This document shows, piece after piece, positions 1 to 5,597 of a stretch of 7,772 nucleotides of DNA. Positions within the stretch are counted from its first letter, which is position 1; the number at the start of each line of letters is the position of its first letter. This DNA comes from Bacteroidetes bacterium QH_10_64_19 (GTDB lineage Bacteria; Bacteroidota; Rhodothermia; Rhodothermales; Salinibacteraceae), in assembly GCA_003023125.1 (NCBI GenBank), contig PXSY01000072.1, positions 1 through 7,772 on the forward strand, in the 5' to 3' direction. The position numbers and the translations under genes were made by a program. The notes below the pieces were generated by a model. That model was not told where the DNA came from and searched no databases. It saw only the letters and a program-made list of their open reading frames with translations.

Positions 1-333
1 TTCATCTACATTGCCCTGCCGCCGCTCTACCGCATCCAGAACGGCAGTCAGGAGATCTACTGCTGGACCGACGAAGAAATGCAGACGCGCATGCAGGAGC
101 TGCGGACCGACGGCAAGAGCCCGAGCATGCAGCGCTACAAGGGCCTTGGCGAGATGGACCCCGAGCAGCTCTGGACGACCACCATGAATCCGGAGACGCG
201 CAAGATTCAGCAGGTGACCATCCAGGACGCCGCCGCGGCCGATCGGCTCTTCTCCACGCTCATGGGCGACTCGGTGGAGCCTCGGCGCGAGTTCATCGAG
301 CGCAACGCCAAGTACGCGACGATTGATGCGTAG
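1..333 (+). CDS. gyrB: DNA gyrase subunit B, C-terminal end (5' truncated by window)
   Basis: The reading frame is open from base 1 and gives 110 residues before the TAG stop. It carries the end of the TOPRIM domain and the GyrB C-terminal domain. The motif RYKGLGEM (from base 133), then [14 protein letters not shown], and finally [16 protein letters not shown] are hallmarks of GyrB, the ATPase/TOPRIM subunit that works with GyrA to introduce negative supercoils. The short tail ending in ATIDA resembles the usual GyrB terminus and favours GyrB over ParE. The start lies outside the window. No other replication gene (dnaA, recF, dnaN) is visible next to it; it is followed by a repeat-bearing gap and a toxin-antitoxin pair. 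Family identification is secure; GyrB versus ParE is slightly less so. Confidence 0.95.
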   Translation, partial: FIYIALPPLYRIQNGSQEIYCWTDEEMQTRMQELRTDGKSPSMQRYKGLGEMDPEQLWTTTMNPETRKIQQVTIQDAAAADRLFSTLMGDSVEPRREFIERNAKYATIDA

Positions 334-339
334 GGGGTA

Positions 340-400
340 GCGTATTTCGTACTGCGTATCTTTCTCTCCGCTCACTACGCACTACGCAATACCCAGTATG
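340..400. repeat. Imperfect inverted repeat made of 7-bp units after gyrB
   Basis: The left arm at 342-359 and right arm at 375-392 pair at 15 of 18 positions around a 15-base loop, so the transcript can fold into a hairpin just after the gyrB stop at 331-333. Both arms have a 7-base rhythm: GCGTATT, TCGTACT, GCGTATC at 340-360, and ACTACGC, ACTACGC, AATACCC at 374-394. It could act as a transcript end or mRNA stabiliser for gyrB, or be a small dispersed repeat. There is no run of T after the right arm, so a classical intrinsic terminator is not supported. Confidence 0.6.
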
Positions 401-438
401 GGAGATTGTCACGAGCGGATGGTAAAGACACCCTGGCT

Positions 439-666
439 ATGAGTGACACAAAAGCAAAAATTGTAGAGGCCCTCGACGCGTTGCCCGAGGACCGGCAGCG
501 CGAAGTGCTGGACTTTGTCGAGTCCCTTCGATCCCGAGAAGATGCGAACGCCGAAGAGAGGGAGCCTGACCCAGAAGAGAATCCCCTCCTGGACTTCATC
601 GGGGGCGTCGAACATGGGTCTTTGGCCCAAGACATCGATGAAGCGTTGTACGAGGAGGAGTTATGA
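439..666 (+). CDS. VapB-like antitoxin (DUF2281-like small protein)
   Basis: This 75-residue acidic protein is the likely antitoxin of the pair with the next gene. The N-terminal part (about residues 5-30) contains LPEDRQREVLDFVESLR, the helical signature common in DUF2281-type antitoxins. The middle is a charged linker. The C-terminal part, ENPLLDFIGGVEHGSLAQDI followed by DEALYEEEL, resembles the segment that wraps the toxin in PIN-associated antitoxins. ATG 439 is preferred over the in-frame TTG at 406 because family members begin just before the K-I-x-x-A-L-D helix; no strong ribosome site is visible. Its stop overlaps the toxin start by 4 bases (ATGA), which indicates translational coupling. 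GC is noticeably lower than in the flanking genes. Such antitoxins usually repress their own operon, but no operator was identified here. Confidence 0.8.
   Translation: MSDTKAKIVEALDALPEDRQREVLDFVESLRSREDANAEEREPDPEENPLLDFIGGVEHGSLAQDIDEALYEEEL
652..660 (+). promoter_or_regulatory. Ribosome binding site of the PIN toxin gene
   Basis: GAGGAGGAG lies within the last codons of the antitoxin gene, with AGGAGG four bases before the ATG at 663. It is the clearest Shine-Dalgarno sequence in the window and sets the toxin start. Confidence 0.75.
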
Positions 667-1085
667 GTCTCTTTGTCGACACGTGGGGCTGGCTCGCACT
701 TCGGGATCGTCGGGAGTCTAGGCACGAAGAGGTGAGGGCCTACTTTCAGGAGGCTCTCCAGGACCCCGGCTTGATTTACACGACTGATTACGTGCTCACC
801 GAGACACTCACCCTTCTATTCAAGCGTCTTCCGTTTAGCAACGCCTGGGAAGGGTACCAGCGGATCGAGTCTGCTCGTCGCAACGATTTTCTGAACGTCG
901 TGTGGATTGGGCGCGAACGCTTTGACCAAGCTATTGCATTCCGTCGGCGATACAGTGACAAGCCCGACATCTCCTTCACCGACCTCACCTCGATGGTCGT
1001 AATGCAGGAATTGGAACTGCGGGATGTGCTGACTGGAGACGCGCACTTCGAGCACGTCGGGATGGGCTTTCGGCGACAGCCATAA
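663..1085 (+). CDS. PIN-domain toxin ribonuclease (VapC-like)
   Basis: This 140-residue PIN-domain protein is predicted to be a metal-dependent ribonuclease toxin held in check by the preceding antitoxin. The expected acidic residues are all present: Asp6 in FVDTWGW, Glu47 in VLTETLTL, Asp107 in SFTDLTSM, and Asp126 in TGDAHFE near the C-terminus. Length is normal for VapC, so the toxin looks intact. The ATGA overlap with the antitoxin shows one operon. GC is about 50% in part of the gene (bases 781-840) versus about 73% in part of the glycosyltransferase gene that follows (1261-1320), which suggests acquisition by transfer. The cellular target (tRNA, rRNA or mRNA) cannot be read from the sequence. 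Confidence 0.88.
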   Translation: MSLFVDTWGWLALRDRRESRHEEVRAYFQEALQDPGLIYTTDYVLTETLTLLFKRLPFSNAWEGYQRIESARRNDFLNVVWIGRERFDQAIAFRRRYSDKPDISFTDLTSMVVMQELELRDVLTGDAHFEHVGMGFRRQP

Positions 1086-1100
1086 GGACGGTGTTCATTC

Positions 1101-2141
1101 GTGAAACAGTCCAGCTTCGAACATTCTGCTGCCGACGCCGAGCGGCCGGACGTGTCCATCATCGTGCCGGCGTACGAGGAAGCCGCGTCACTCCCGGAAC
1201 TGGTCGACGGCATCCGGTCGGCCTGTGCGGAGGGGGATCTGTCGTTCCGGGTCTGGGTGATCGACGACGGGTCGCGCGACGACACCTGGGCGACCCTGCA
1301 GGCGCTCCACGACGAGGACCCGCGGGTCGTGGGCCTGCGCTTCCAGCGCAACTACGGCAAGTCGGCGGCCCTGTCGGTCGGCTTTGAGCGCGCGCAAGGG
1401 CAGTACGTGGTCACGATGGATGCCGATCTGCAGGACGACCCGGCCGAAATTCCGGCGCTCGTGGAGACGCTGGAGGAGGGCGACTACGATCTCGTGAGCG
1501 GATGGAAGAAGGTCCGCAAAGATCCGCTCAGCAAGACGATCCCCAGTCGCTTCTTTAACTGGGTGACGCGCATGATTTCGGGCCTGGAGCTCCACGACTT
1601 CAACTGCGGCCTCAAGATCTACCGGCGGAAGGTCGTGAAGAGCGTCGGCGTGTACGGCGAGCTGCACCGCTACATCCCGCTGCTGGCCAAGTGGGCCGGG
1701 TACGACCGCGTTGCCGAAAAACCCGTGCAACACCACCCCCGCAAGTACGGCGAGACCAAGTTTGGGGTTGAGCGCTTCATTCAGGGCTTCCTCGACCTGA
1801 TCACGGTGGTCTTCCTGACCCGGTTTGCCGTACGCCCGATGCATTTCTTCGGGGGACTGGGCACCATCACGTTCGGGACGGGCTTCGCCATCAACCTGTG
1901 GCTCACGATTGAGAAGGTGTTCTTCGGGTACGCGCTGGAGGACCGGCCGCTCTTGCTGTTGGGACTGCTCCTCATCTTGTTCGGCGCGCAGATGTTTACG
2001 ACCGGGCTTCTGGGTGAGATGGTCATTCAGCCACGCATGGAGGACACCGAGTCGTACGTGGTGGGGGAGGAGATTCGACCCGGGGCCACCGATCCGGCGC
2101 TGTCGAGCACGCAGGCGGCCACGTTGAAGGAGGAGTCCTGA
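1101..2141 (+). CDS. GT2 family glycosyltransferase, polyprenyl-phosphate sugar transferase type
   Basis: This 346-residue protein is a GT-A fold glycosyltransferase of family 2, in the DPM1/GtrB/ArnC group. These enzymes move a sugar from a nucleotide donor onto a polyprenyl phosphate at the cytoplasmic face of the inner membrane, for use in lipid, glycan or protein glycosylation. Visible motifs are VSIIVPAYEE (18-27), the nucleotide-binding DDGS (55-58), RNYGKSAAL (83-91) and the metal-binding DADLQDDP (107-114). Two membrane helices follow at roughly 249-270 and 284-307, then a conserved-looking tail with SYVVGEEI. The start is GTG 1101, preceded by AAGGACGG at 1084-1091. Only 15 bases separate it from the toxin stop, so some co-transcription with the toxin-antitoxin pair is possible, though the GC contrast suggests different origins. 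Donor sugar and final product are unknown. Confidence 0.9.
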   Translation: MKQSSFEHSAADAERPDVSIIVPAYEEAASLPELVDGIRSACAEGDLSFRVWVIDDGSRDDTWATLQALHDEDPRVVGLRFQRNYGKSAALSVGFERAQGQYVVTMDADLQDDPAEIPALVETLEEGDYDLVSGWKKVRKDPLSKTIPSRFFNWVTRMISGLELHDFNCGLKIYRRKVVKSVGVYGELHRYIPLLAKWAGYDRVAEKPVQHHPRKYGETKFGVERFIQGFLDLITVVFLTRFAVRPMHFFGGLGTITFGTGFAINLWLTIEKVFFGYALEDRPLLLLGLLLILFGAQMFTTGLLGEMVIQPRMEDTESYVVGEEIRPGATDPALSSTQAATLKEES

Positions 2142-2288
2142 GGGGCAGAAAGAGGCGATCCGTCGCCGTGCGAGGTGGCGATTGTGGGGCTGGACGCCGG
2201 GGCCTTTGGGCGCGGGAGGGAAACTTTCGATTTCGGCTGATGGTACGGAGTACGCGCACCGAACCCCCCACGAGTCCCTGTTTTTGCG
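2142..2288 (+). other. Intergenic leader upstream of the A-type carrier gene
   Basis: This 147-base gap separates the glycosyltransferase from the iron-sulfur carrier gene. It contains a small perfect hairpin, GGCGA (2154-2158) paired with TCGCC (2163-2167) around a TCCG loop, without a following T run. No convincing promoter of either the sigma-70 or the Bacteroidota (TTTG / TAnnTTTG) kind was found, although a promoter for the downstream gene is likely somewhere here. Confidence 0.35.
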
Positions 2289-2621
2289 ATGACCATCTCA
2301 ATTACCGACGAGGCGGTTGATCAGATCGAGACGGTCGCGTCCAACAAAGATGTGGACCTTGACGAGACGCTCCTCCGCGTGGCGGTGGTGCCGGGCGGGT
2401 GCTCGGGGCTGACGTACGACCTGGGCTGGGAGACGACGGTGCGGGACGAGGACACCGTAGAGGAGCATGACGGGATCACGGTGGTTCTCGACAAGAAGAG
2501 TCGTCTCTACCTGGAGGACTCGGAAATGCACTTTACCGACGGCCTCAACGGGGATGGCTTTCATTTCTCCAATCCCCAGGCGTCTCGGGAATGCGCGTGT
2601 GGGGAATCGTTTGGGGTGTAG
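2289..2621 (+). CDS. A-type iron-sulfur cluster carrier (HesB/IscA/ErpA family)
   Basis: This 110-residue protein belongs to the HesB/IscA family, which carries iron-sulfur clusters from the assembly scaffold to target apoproteins in the cytoplasm. The three ligand cysteines are in place: Cys38 in PGGCSGLTY, and Cys102 and Cys104 in ECACGESF at the C-terminus. The stretch FSNPQAS before them also matches the family. Length is normal. The protein is strongly acidic, in keeping with a salt-in halophile. No Shine-Dalgarno sequence precedes ATG 2289. No isc or suf genes are adjacent, so it is a stand-alone carrier and cannot be assigned to IscA, SufA or ErpA. It converges on the DUF192 gene, whose end lies 64 bases away. 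Confidence 0.92.
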   Translation: MTISITDEAVDQIETVASNKDVDLDETLLRVAVVPGGCSGLTYDLGWETTVRDEDTVEEHDGITVVLDKKSRLYLEDSEMHFTDGLNGDGFHFSNPQASRECACGESFGV

Positions 2622-2685
2622 ATTTAGACCGCGGTCGGCGGACGGTCGACGGCGGAATTTCCCTTCCAAGCGTCCATCTCTTTGG

Positions 2686-3189
2686 TCACTCCACCCGCCG
2701 CCACCGGATTCGATCCCCTTCTAGAAGTCCGTGCGAGTCGGCAAATCCGGCGGGCGTTTCCAACACGTACTGGGCGGGCTGGCCGGAGCGGTAGCGCTCG
2801 TTGGCGAAGGGCGTCGTGTACTTGGCAATGCTGACGATCTGCGAGTCCGCGCTGACGAAGATGATGTCGAGCGCCACCGGCGTGTTCGACATCCAGAAGC
2901 TGCGGGGCTGCGCCTCGTCGAAGAGAAACAGCATGCCGCTCCGGTCGCTAGGGAAGCCCTCGCGCTGCATCATGCCGCGCTCCCGTGCCGAGTCCGTGTC
3001 CGCGATTTCGATGTCGAGGGTGACGGTCGAGTCTCCGTTCTGCACGACGGCTAGGCGCCCTTCTTTCGTGAAGGGAATGGTTTTGGTCGTGTCGGCCTCC
3101 GCCGAGGAGCCGTCGTCCGATCGGCCGCAGCCGAGCCCGCCGACGAGCATGGGGGCAACCAAGAGGATGAGTCCAAGTGCGTGTCGCAT
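2686..3189 (-). CDS. DUF192 domain lipoprotein, downstream copy
   Basis: This 167-residue protein has an N-terminal export signal (residues 1-20, hydrophobic LGLILLVAPMLVGGLG) ending at Cys21, a probable lipidation site although the lipobox is not ideal. The DUF192 domain (PF02643) covers about residues 45-165 and shows IADTDSARERGMM, GMLFLFDEA, FWMSNTPVALDIIFV (98-112) and the closing AGFADSHGLLEGDRIRW. The function of DUF192 is not established; it is found mostly in secreted or membrane-attached bacterial and archaeal proteins. By hand alignment it is about 47% identical over 109 positions to the gene just upstream on the same strand, so the pair is a tandem duplication. ATG 3189 is chosen because it places the signal peptide directly at the start; ATG 3207 would add six residues. 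The 37-base spacing suggests one operon. Confidence 0.88.
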   Translation of the reverse strand: MRHALGLILLVAPMLVGGLGCGRSDDGSSAEADTTKTIPFTKEGRLAVVQNGDSTVTLDIEIADTDSARERGMMQREGFPSDRSGMLFLFDEAQPRSFWMSNTPVALDIIFVSADSQIVSIAKYTTPFANERYRSGQPAQYVLETPAGFADSHGLLEGDRIRWRRVE

Positions 3190-3226
3190 GGAGGGTTGAG
3201 GGACCATCGAGTGCGAGATGTGACGG

Positions 3227-3706
3227 TTACTGCGTGCGGGTCCAGCGAATGCGCGTGCTGTCGGTGAGGCCGAAGCGGTCGGCAAAGCCGGCCCGGACCT
3301 CGACGGCATACTTGCGCGGGGCGGCCGGCGTAATTTTCTCTTCCGAGAGCGGGGTGGTTTGGCGGGCAATGTTGATCACCTGCGAGTCGGGGGCCACGAA
3401 GACGATGTCGAGCGGGAGCGGTGTGTTCTTCATCCACATGCTGCCCTCGTCCACCGTCTCGAAAATAAAGAGCATGCCCTGATCGTAGCCGAGCGAGCGC
3501 TGCCGCATGAGGCCCTGCTCTCGTTCGGCATCGGTGTCCGCAATGTCGATGGTAATCGCCCTGAGCGTATCCCCGTTCGGCTGGAGGAAGGCAAGCGTTC
3601 CTTCGTGCTGGAAGCCCTGGGTGTCAGACTGCTTCGAATCGCCAGTGCAGCCCAGGACGAGAAGCGGTCCATGCACGGAGAGAAGCAGGAAGATGGCGAT
3701 TCGCAT
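3227..3706 (-). CDS. DUF192 domain lipoprotein, upstream copy
   Basis: This 159-residue paralogue of the following gene begins with a signal peptide (MRIAIFLLLSVHGPLLVLG) and Cys20 in LVLGC, a reasonable lipobox, so it is probably a lipoprotein. The DUF192 domain contains IADTDAEREQGLM (about 55-67), GMLFIFE, MWMKNTPLPLDIVFV (90-104, the most recognisable family motif) and RAGFADRFGLTDSTRIRW. This copy has the usual W-M-K-N-T-P, while the downstream copy has W-M-S-N-T-P. It is the first gene of the two on the minus strand, so a promoter should lie in 3707-3908. No ribosome binding site is evident. The molecular role is unknown. Confidence 0.88.
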   Translation of the reverse strand: MRIAIFLLLSVHGPLLVLGCTGDSKQSDTQGFQHEGTLAFLQPNGDTLRAITIDIADTDAEREQGLMRQRSLGYDQGMLFIFETVDEGSMWMKNTPLPLDIVFVAPDSQVINIARQTTPLSEEKITPAAPRKYAVEVRAGFADRFGLTDSTRIRWTRTQ

Positions 3707-3908
3707 GGCGGAGTTGTGCGGACGAGAAGGGTACGGATGTCTGCCGGACGTGTCGGTCTCTTCGAAACGGCCTGCCTGTCTCAGACGGCCTCGGGTTTCT
3801 GAATGTCGTAACCTTAAAGCCCTGAACGTTTTCGGTTTACACGAAAAAATTCTTGTTCCGGCTTCGCTCTCGTTGTGTTCGGACCGACACGATGAACTCA
3901 AAACGGCA
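3707..3908 (-). promoter_or_regulatory. AT-rich gap upstream of the DUF192 pair; candidate promoter region
   Basis: This 202-base gap lies between the end of the GNAT gene and the start of the DUF192 pair, both on minus. Its core at 3826-3853 is about two-thirds A+T in an otherwise GC-rich window and includes TTTTCG (3829-3834) paired with CGAAAA (3842-3847) and a run of six A, read as T6 on minus. A second inverted repeat, GTG-T-TCGG-A-CCGA-CAC at 3875-3890, lies nearer the GNAT stop and could help end its transcript. No promoter boxes could be assigned with confidence. Confidence 0.35.
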
Positions 3909-4376
3909 TTACAGCGGGCGTTCCATATACACGGCGTCGTCCAGCGGGTTGTGGTAGTAAGCACTCCGCTCCTCGAACCCAAGGGAGCGGTAGAGTCTTC
4001 GGGCGGCCGTCATGGAGGCGACGGTGTCGAGCCGCATCACGTCGTACTCTAGGTCCTGTGCCGCCTCGATGATGCCGAGGGCGAGCGCCCGACCAATGCC
4101 CTGGCGGCGAACATCGGGATCGACGTACAGGCGTTTCATCTCGCAGGCGCCCGCATCGTCGAGCGGTTGCACGGCCACGACGCCGACCGCCTCGCCGTCC
4201 ACCTCGGCCAGGAGAATGGCGCCGTCGGGCGGAGCATACGGCCCCGGCAGGGCGTCCATCTCGGCCTCAAAGTCCTGAAAGTCAAGGTCAAAATCCAGGC
4301 TCTCGACGTAGGCGCGAAACAGACGACGGGTTGCGTCCAGGTCGTCGTCGGTCTCAGCGAGGCGGACTTCAGGCAT
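3909..4376 (-). CDS. GNAT family N-acetyltransferase
   Basis: This 155-residue protein has the GCN5-related N-acetyltransferase fold, which transfers an acetyl group from acetyl-CoA to an amine. The acetyl-CoA pyrophosphate loop is clear as RRQGIG (90-95) following EMKRLYVDPDV (79-89), the strand and loop typical of motif A. MTAARRLYRSLGFEE forms the later helix and strand with the usual Y-x-x-x-G-F pattern, and the end (YHNPLDDAVYMERPL) is like that of small GNATs that follow the E-M-K-R-L-Y-V pattern. The first 50 residues (RLFRAYVESLDFDLDF) fit the substrate-side helices of this subgroup. The substrate cannot be predicted. It is followed by a 202-base gap, so it is probably transcribed separately from the DUF192 genes. 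Confidence 0.9.
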   Translation of the reverse strand: MPEVRLAETDDDLDATRRLFRAYVESLDFDLDFQDFEAEMDALPGPYAPPDGAILLAEVDGEAVGVVAVQPLDDAGACEMKRLYVDPDVRRQGIGRALALGIIEAAQDLEYDVMRLDTVASMTAARRLYRSLGFEERSAYYHNPLDDAVYMERPL

Positions 4377-4439
4377 TGCGACGAACGGCTGCTGATGGCT
4401 TGTTGCCAGGCGTCAAAGGGAGAAGTGCGTCGGCAAGGA

Positions 4440-4482
4440 GCGTGATGCGTGAAGACGCAATGCGTGAAACGTGATACGTGAG
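4440..4482. repeat. Tandem 7-bp repeats between the GNAT and HemW-like genes
   Basis: Five 7-base units run on the plus strand: GCGTGAT (4440-4446), GCGTGAA (4447-4453), then an 8-base interruption that contains an inverted unit (GACGCAAT), then GCGTGAA (4462-4468), ACGTGAT (4469-4475) and ACGTGAG (4476-4482). The consensus is R-CGTGA-W. The block is noncoding. Similar 7-base periodicity appears in two other gaps of this window. Confidence 0.75.
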
Positions 4483-4517
4483 GGCGGGGAAACGGGTCTC
4501 CGCTTCGCGCATCACGC
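4440..4517 (-). repeat. 10-bp perfect inverted repeat spanning the HemW-like stop codon
   Basis: GCGTGATGCG at 4440-4449 is the exact reverse complement of the bases at 4508-4517, which overlap the TGA stop of the HemW-like gene at 4512-4514. In the minus-strand transcript the two arms could pair around a 58-base loop. It may help end or protect the mRNA. The outer arm is itself part of the 7-bp repeat block, so the pairing may be a by-product of that repeat. Confidence 0.5.
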
Positions 4518-5594
4518 CTCCGGTATCAGCCGTTGCGTGATGGCGTCGGCGAGGAGGCGACCGCGATCCGTAAGGCGGATGCGGGCGGGGTCGTCGTGGA
4601 TTAGGCCCTCCGCTGTGAGACGGTTCAGCGTGGCGCTCTTCTCGCGGCGGAGGGGGCAGTCGTATCGGTCGTGAAGCACATTCAGGTCCAGCCCCTCTTT
4701 GGTGCGGAGGCGAAGGAGAATGTACTCGCGGGCGAGGGGGGTCCGATCGAGCGATTCCCGCCGCGCCACCGGGGACTCGTCGTCGCGCAGCCGCTCCACG
4801 TACGCCGCCACGTCCGGCACGTTCGACCAGCGCTCCGCAGAGGACGGATCGGCGCGGTCGGGCCACCAGAAGCTTTCGGCGCCGGGACCCAGCCCCAGGA
4901 CATTGCCGTGGGCGTAGACGTGCTCCTGGTAGCGCGAGCGATGTCCGGGGCGCGCAAAGTGGGTGAGCTCGTACGGCTCGTAGCCCTTGGCCCTGAGAAT
5001 CCCCAGGGCAAAGGCAAAGCGATCGGCCTGTGCCTCATCGTCGCGTTGGGAGGGGCTGTCGGCGCCGAGCTCGTGCAGGGTGACGTGGGGGACGCGCAGG
5101 TCCACGGCCCGCTGCAGGCTGGCTTTCCAGGCCGACAGCGACGGGTTGGGGCCGCCGAACATGAGGTCGACGGACACGCTCTCGACGCCCACTGCCTGCA
5201 CGCGGTGGACGGTGTCGCGCAGGTCCTCCGCGGAGTACGGAGCCCCGAGGGCGCGGAGTTTTGCGTCGACGAACGACTGGCCTCTGATGCTCAGCCGCGT
5301 AACGCCGAGTCTGGGGAGCGCCTTCAGGACATTCGGGGACGCGTCGGACGGATGGAGTTCGAGGGTTGTCTCTTCGAGTGGGGGCGCACCGAGCGTTCGC
5401 CGGCAGGCATCGGTGAGCGATTGGAGGACGGAAGGAGAAAGGCGAGAGGGACGACCGCCTCCGATGTAGAGCGTCCGGACGGCCGCGTCGGTAAACGGGG
5501 GGCGGGCGTAGTGCTCCAGTTCACGGCGCACCGCCGTCACGAATGTAGACGCGTCGACCGGTTGAGCCGGAACGTGCAGGTACAGAGCAGCCAC
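4512..5594 (-). CDS. HemW-like protein lacking the radical-SAM cysteine motif
   Basis: This 360-residue protein aligns along its length with HemW (HemN-like radical-SAM family, a heme chaperone once called oxygen-independent coproporphyrinogen oxidase). Recognisable parts are LYLHVP (4-9), TLYIGGGRPSRLSP (41-54), RLSIRGQSF (100-108), VSVDLMFGGP (140-149), YELTHFARPG (208-217), GLGPGAES (234-241) and the C-terminal winged-helix-like part with LRTKEGLDL. However, the C-x-x-x-C-x-x-C loop that should follow LYLHVP is absent: about 16 residues are missing relative to E. coli HemW, and the whole protein has only two cysteines (Cys64 and one in YDCPLRR). GGGTPS has become GGGRPS, EANPG has become ELHPS, and the H-N-x-x-Y-W motif is replaced (222-227). 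The frame is intact, so this looks like a maintained non-enzymatic homologue rather than a pseudogene. The start is GTG 5594, three bases after the previous stop. Confidence 0.85.
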   Translation of the reverse strand: MAALYLHVPAQPVDASTFVTAVRRELEHYARPPFTDAAVRTLYIGGGRPSRLSPSVLQSLTDACRRTLGAPPLEETTLELHPSDASPNVLKALPRLGVTRLSIRGQSFVDAKLRALGAPYSAEDLRDTVHRVQAVGVESVSVDLMFGGPNPSLSAWKASLQRAVDLRVPHVTLHELGADSPSQRDDEAQADRFAFALGILRAKGYEPYELTHFARPGHRSRYQEHVYAHGNVLGLGPGAESFWWPDRADPSSAERWSNVPDVAAYVERLRDDESPVARRESLDRTPLAREYILLRLRTKEGLDLNVLHDRYDCPLRREKSATLNRLTAEGLIHDDPARIRLTDRGRLLADAITQRLIPEA

Positions 5595-5597
5595 GGA

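Noticed and set aside
1..333. ParE (topoisomerase IV subunit B) instead of GyrB
   Set aside because: The C-terminal [16 protein letters not shown] plus a short tail matches GyrB better, although with only 110 residues ParE cannot be fully excluded.
340..400. CRISPR-like array in the heptamer repeats
   Set aside because: Units are 7 bases, contiguous and degenerate, with no spacers and no cas genes nearby.
406..438. TTG start giving the antitoxin 11 extra residues
   Set aside because: The extra residues (SRADGKDTLA) do not fit the family, which begins near ATG 439; neither start has a strong ribosome site.
1188..1844. 218-codon open frame on the minus strand, opposite the glycosyltransferase
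   Set aside because: The plus strand carries complete GT2 motifs through this whole stretch, while the antisense translation shows no domain.
2627..2636. GACCGCGGTC palindrome between the convergent genes as a bidirectional terminator
   Set aside because: It has no loop and no adjoining T or A run, so it cannot form a terminator hairpin; a chance palindrome in GC-rich DNA is likely.
3190..3369. Upstream extension of the downstream DUF192 protein to a 227-residue form
   Set aside because: The extension overlaps the end of the other DUF192 gene in another frame and would bury the signal peptide in the middle of the protein.
5500..5594. Frameshift or truncation hiding the radical-SAM cysteines of the HemW-like protein
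   Set aside because: The bases between LYLHVP and the following helix encode no cysteine triplet in any frame, and the same frame upstream stops immediately, so the motif is truly absent from this sequence.
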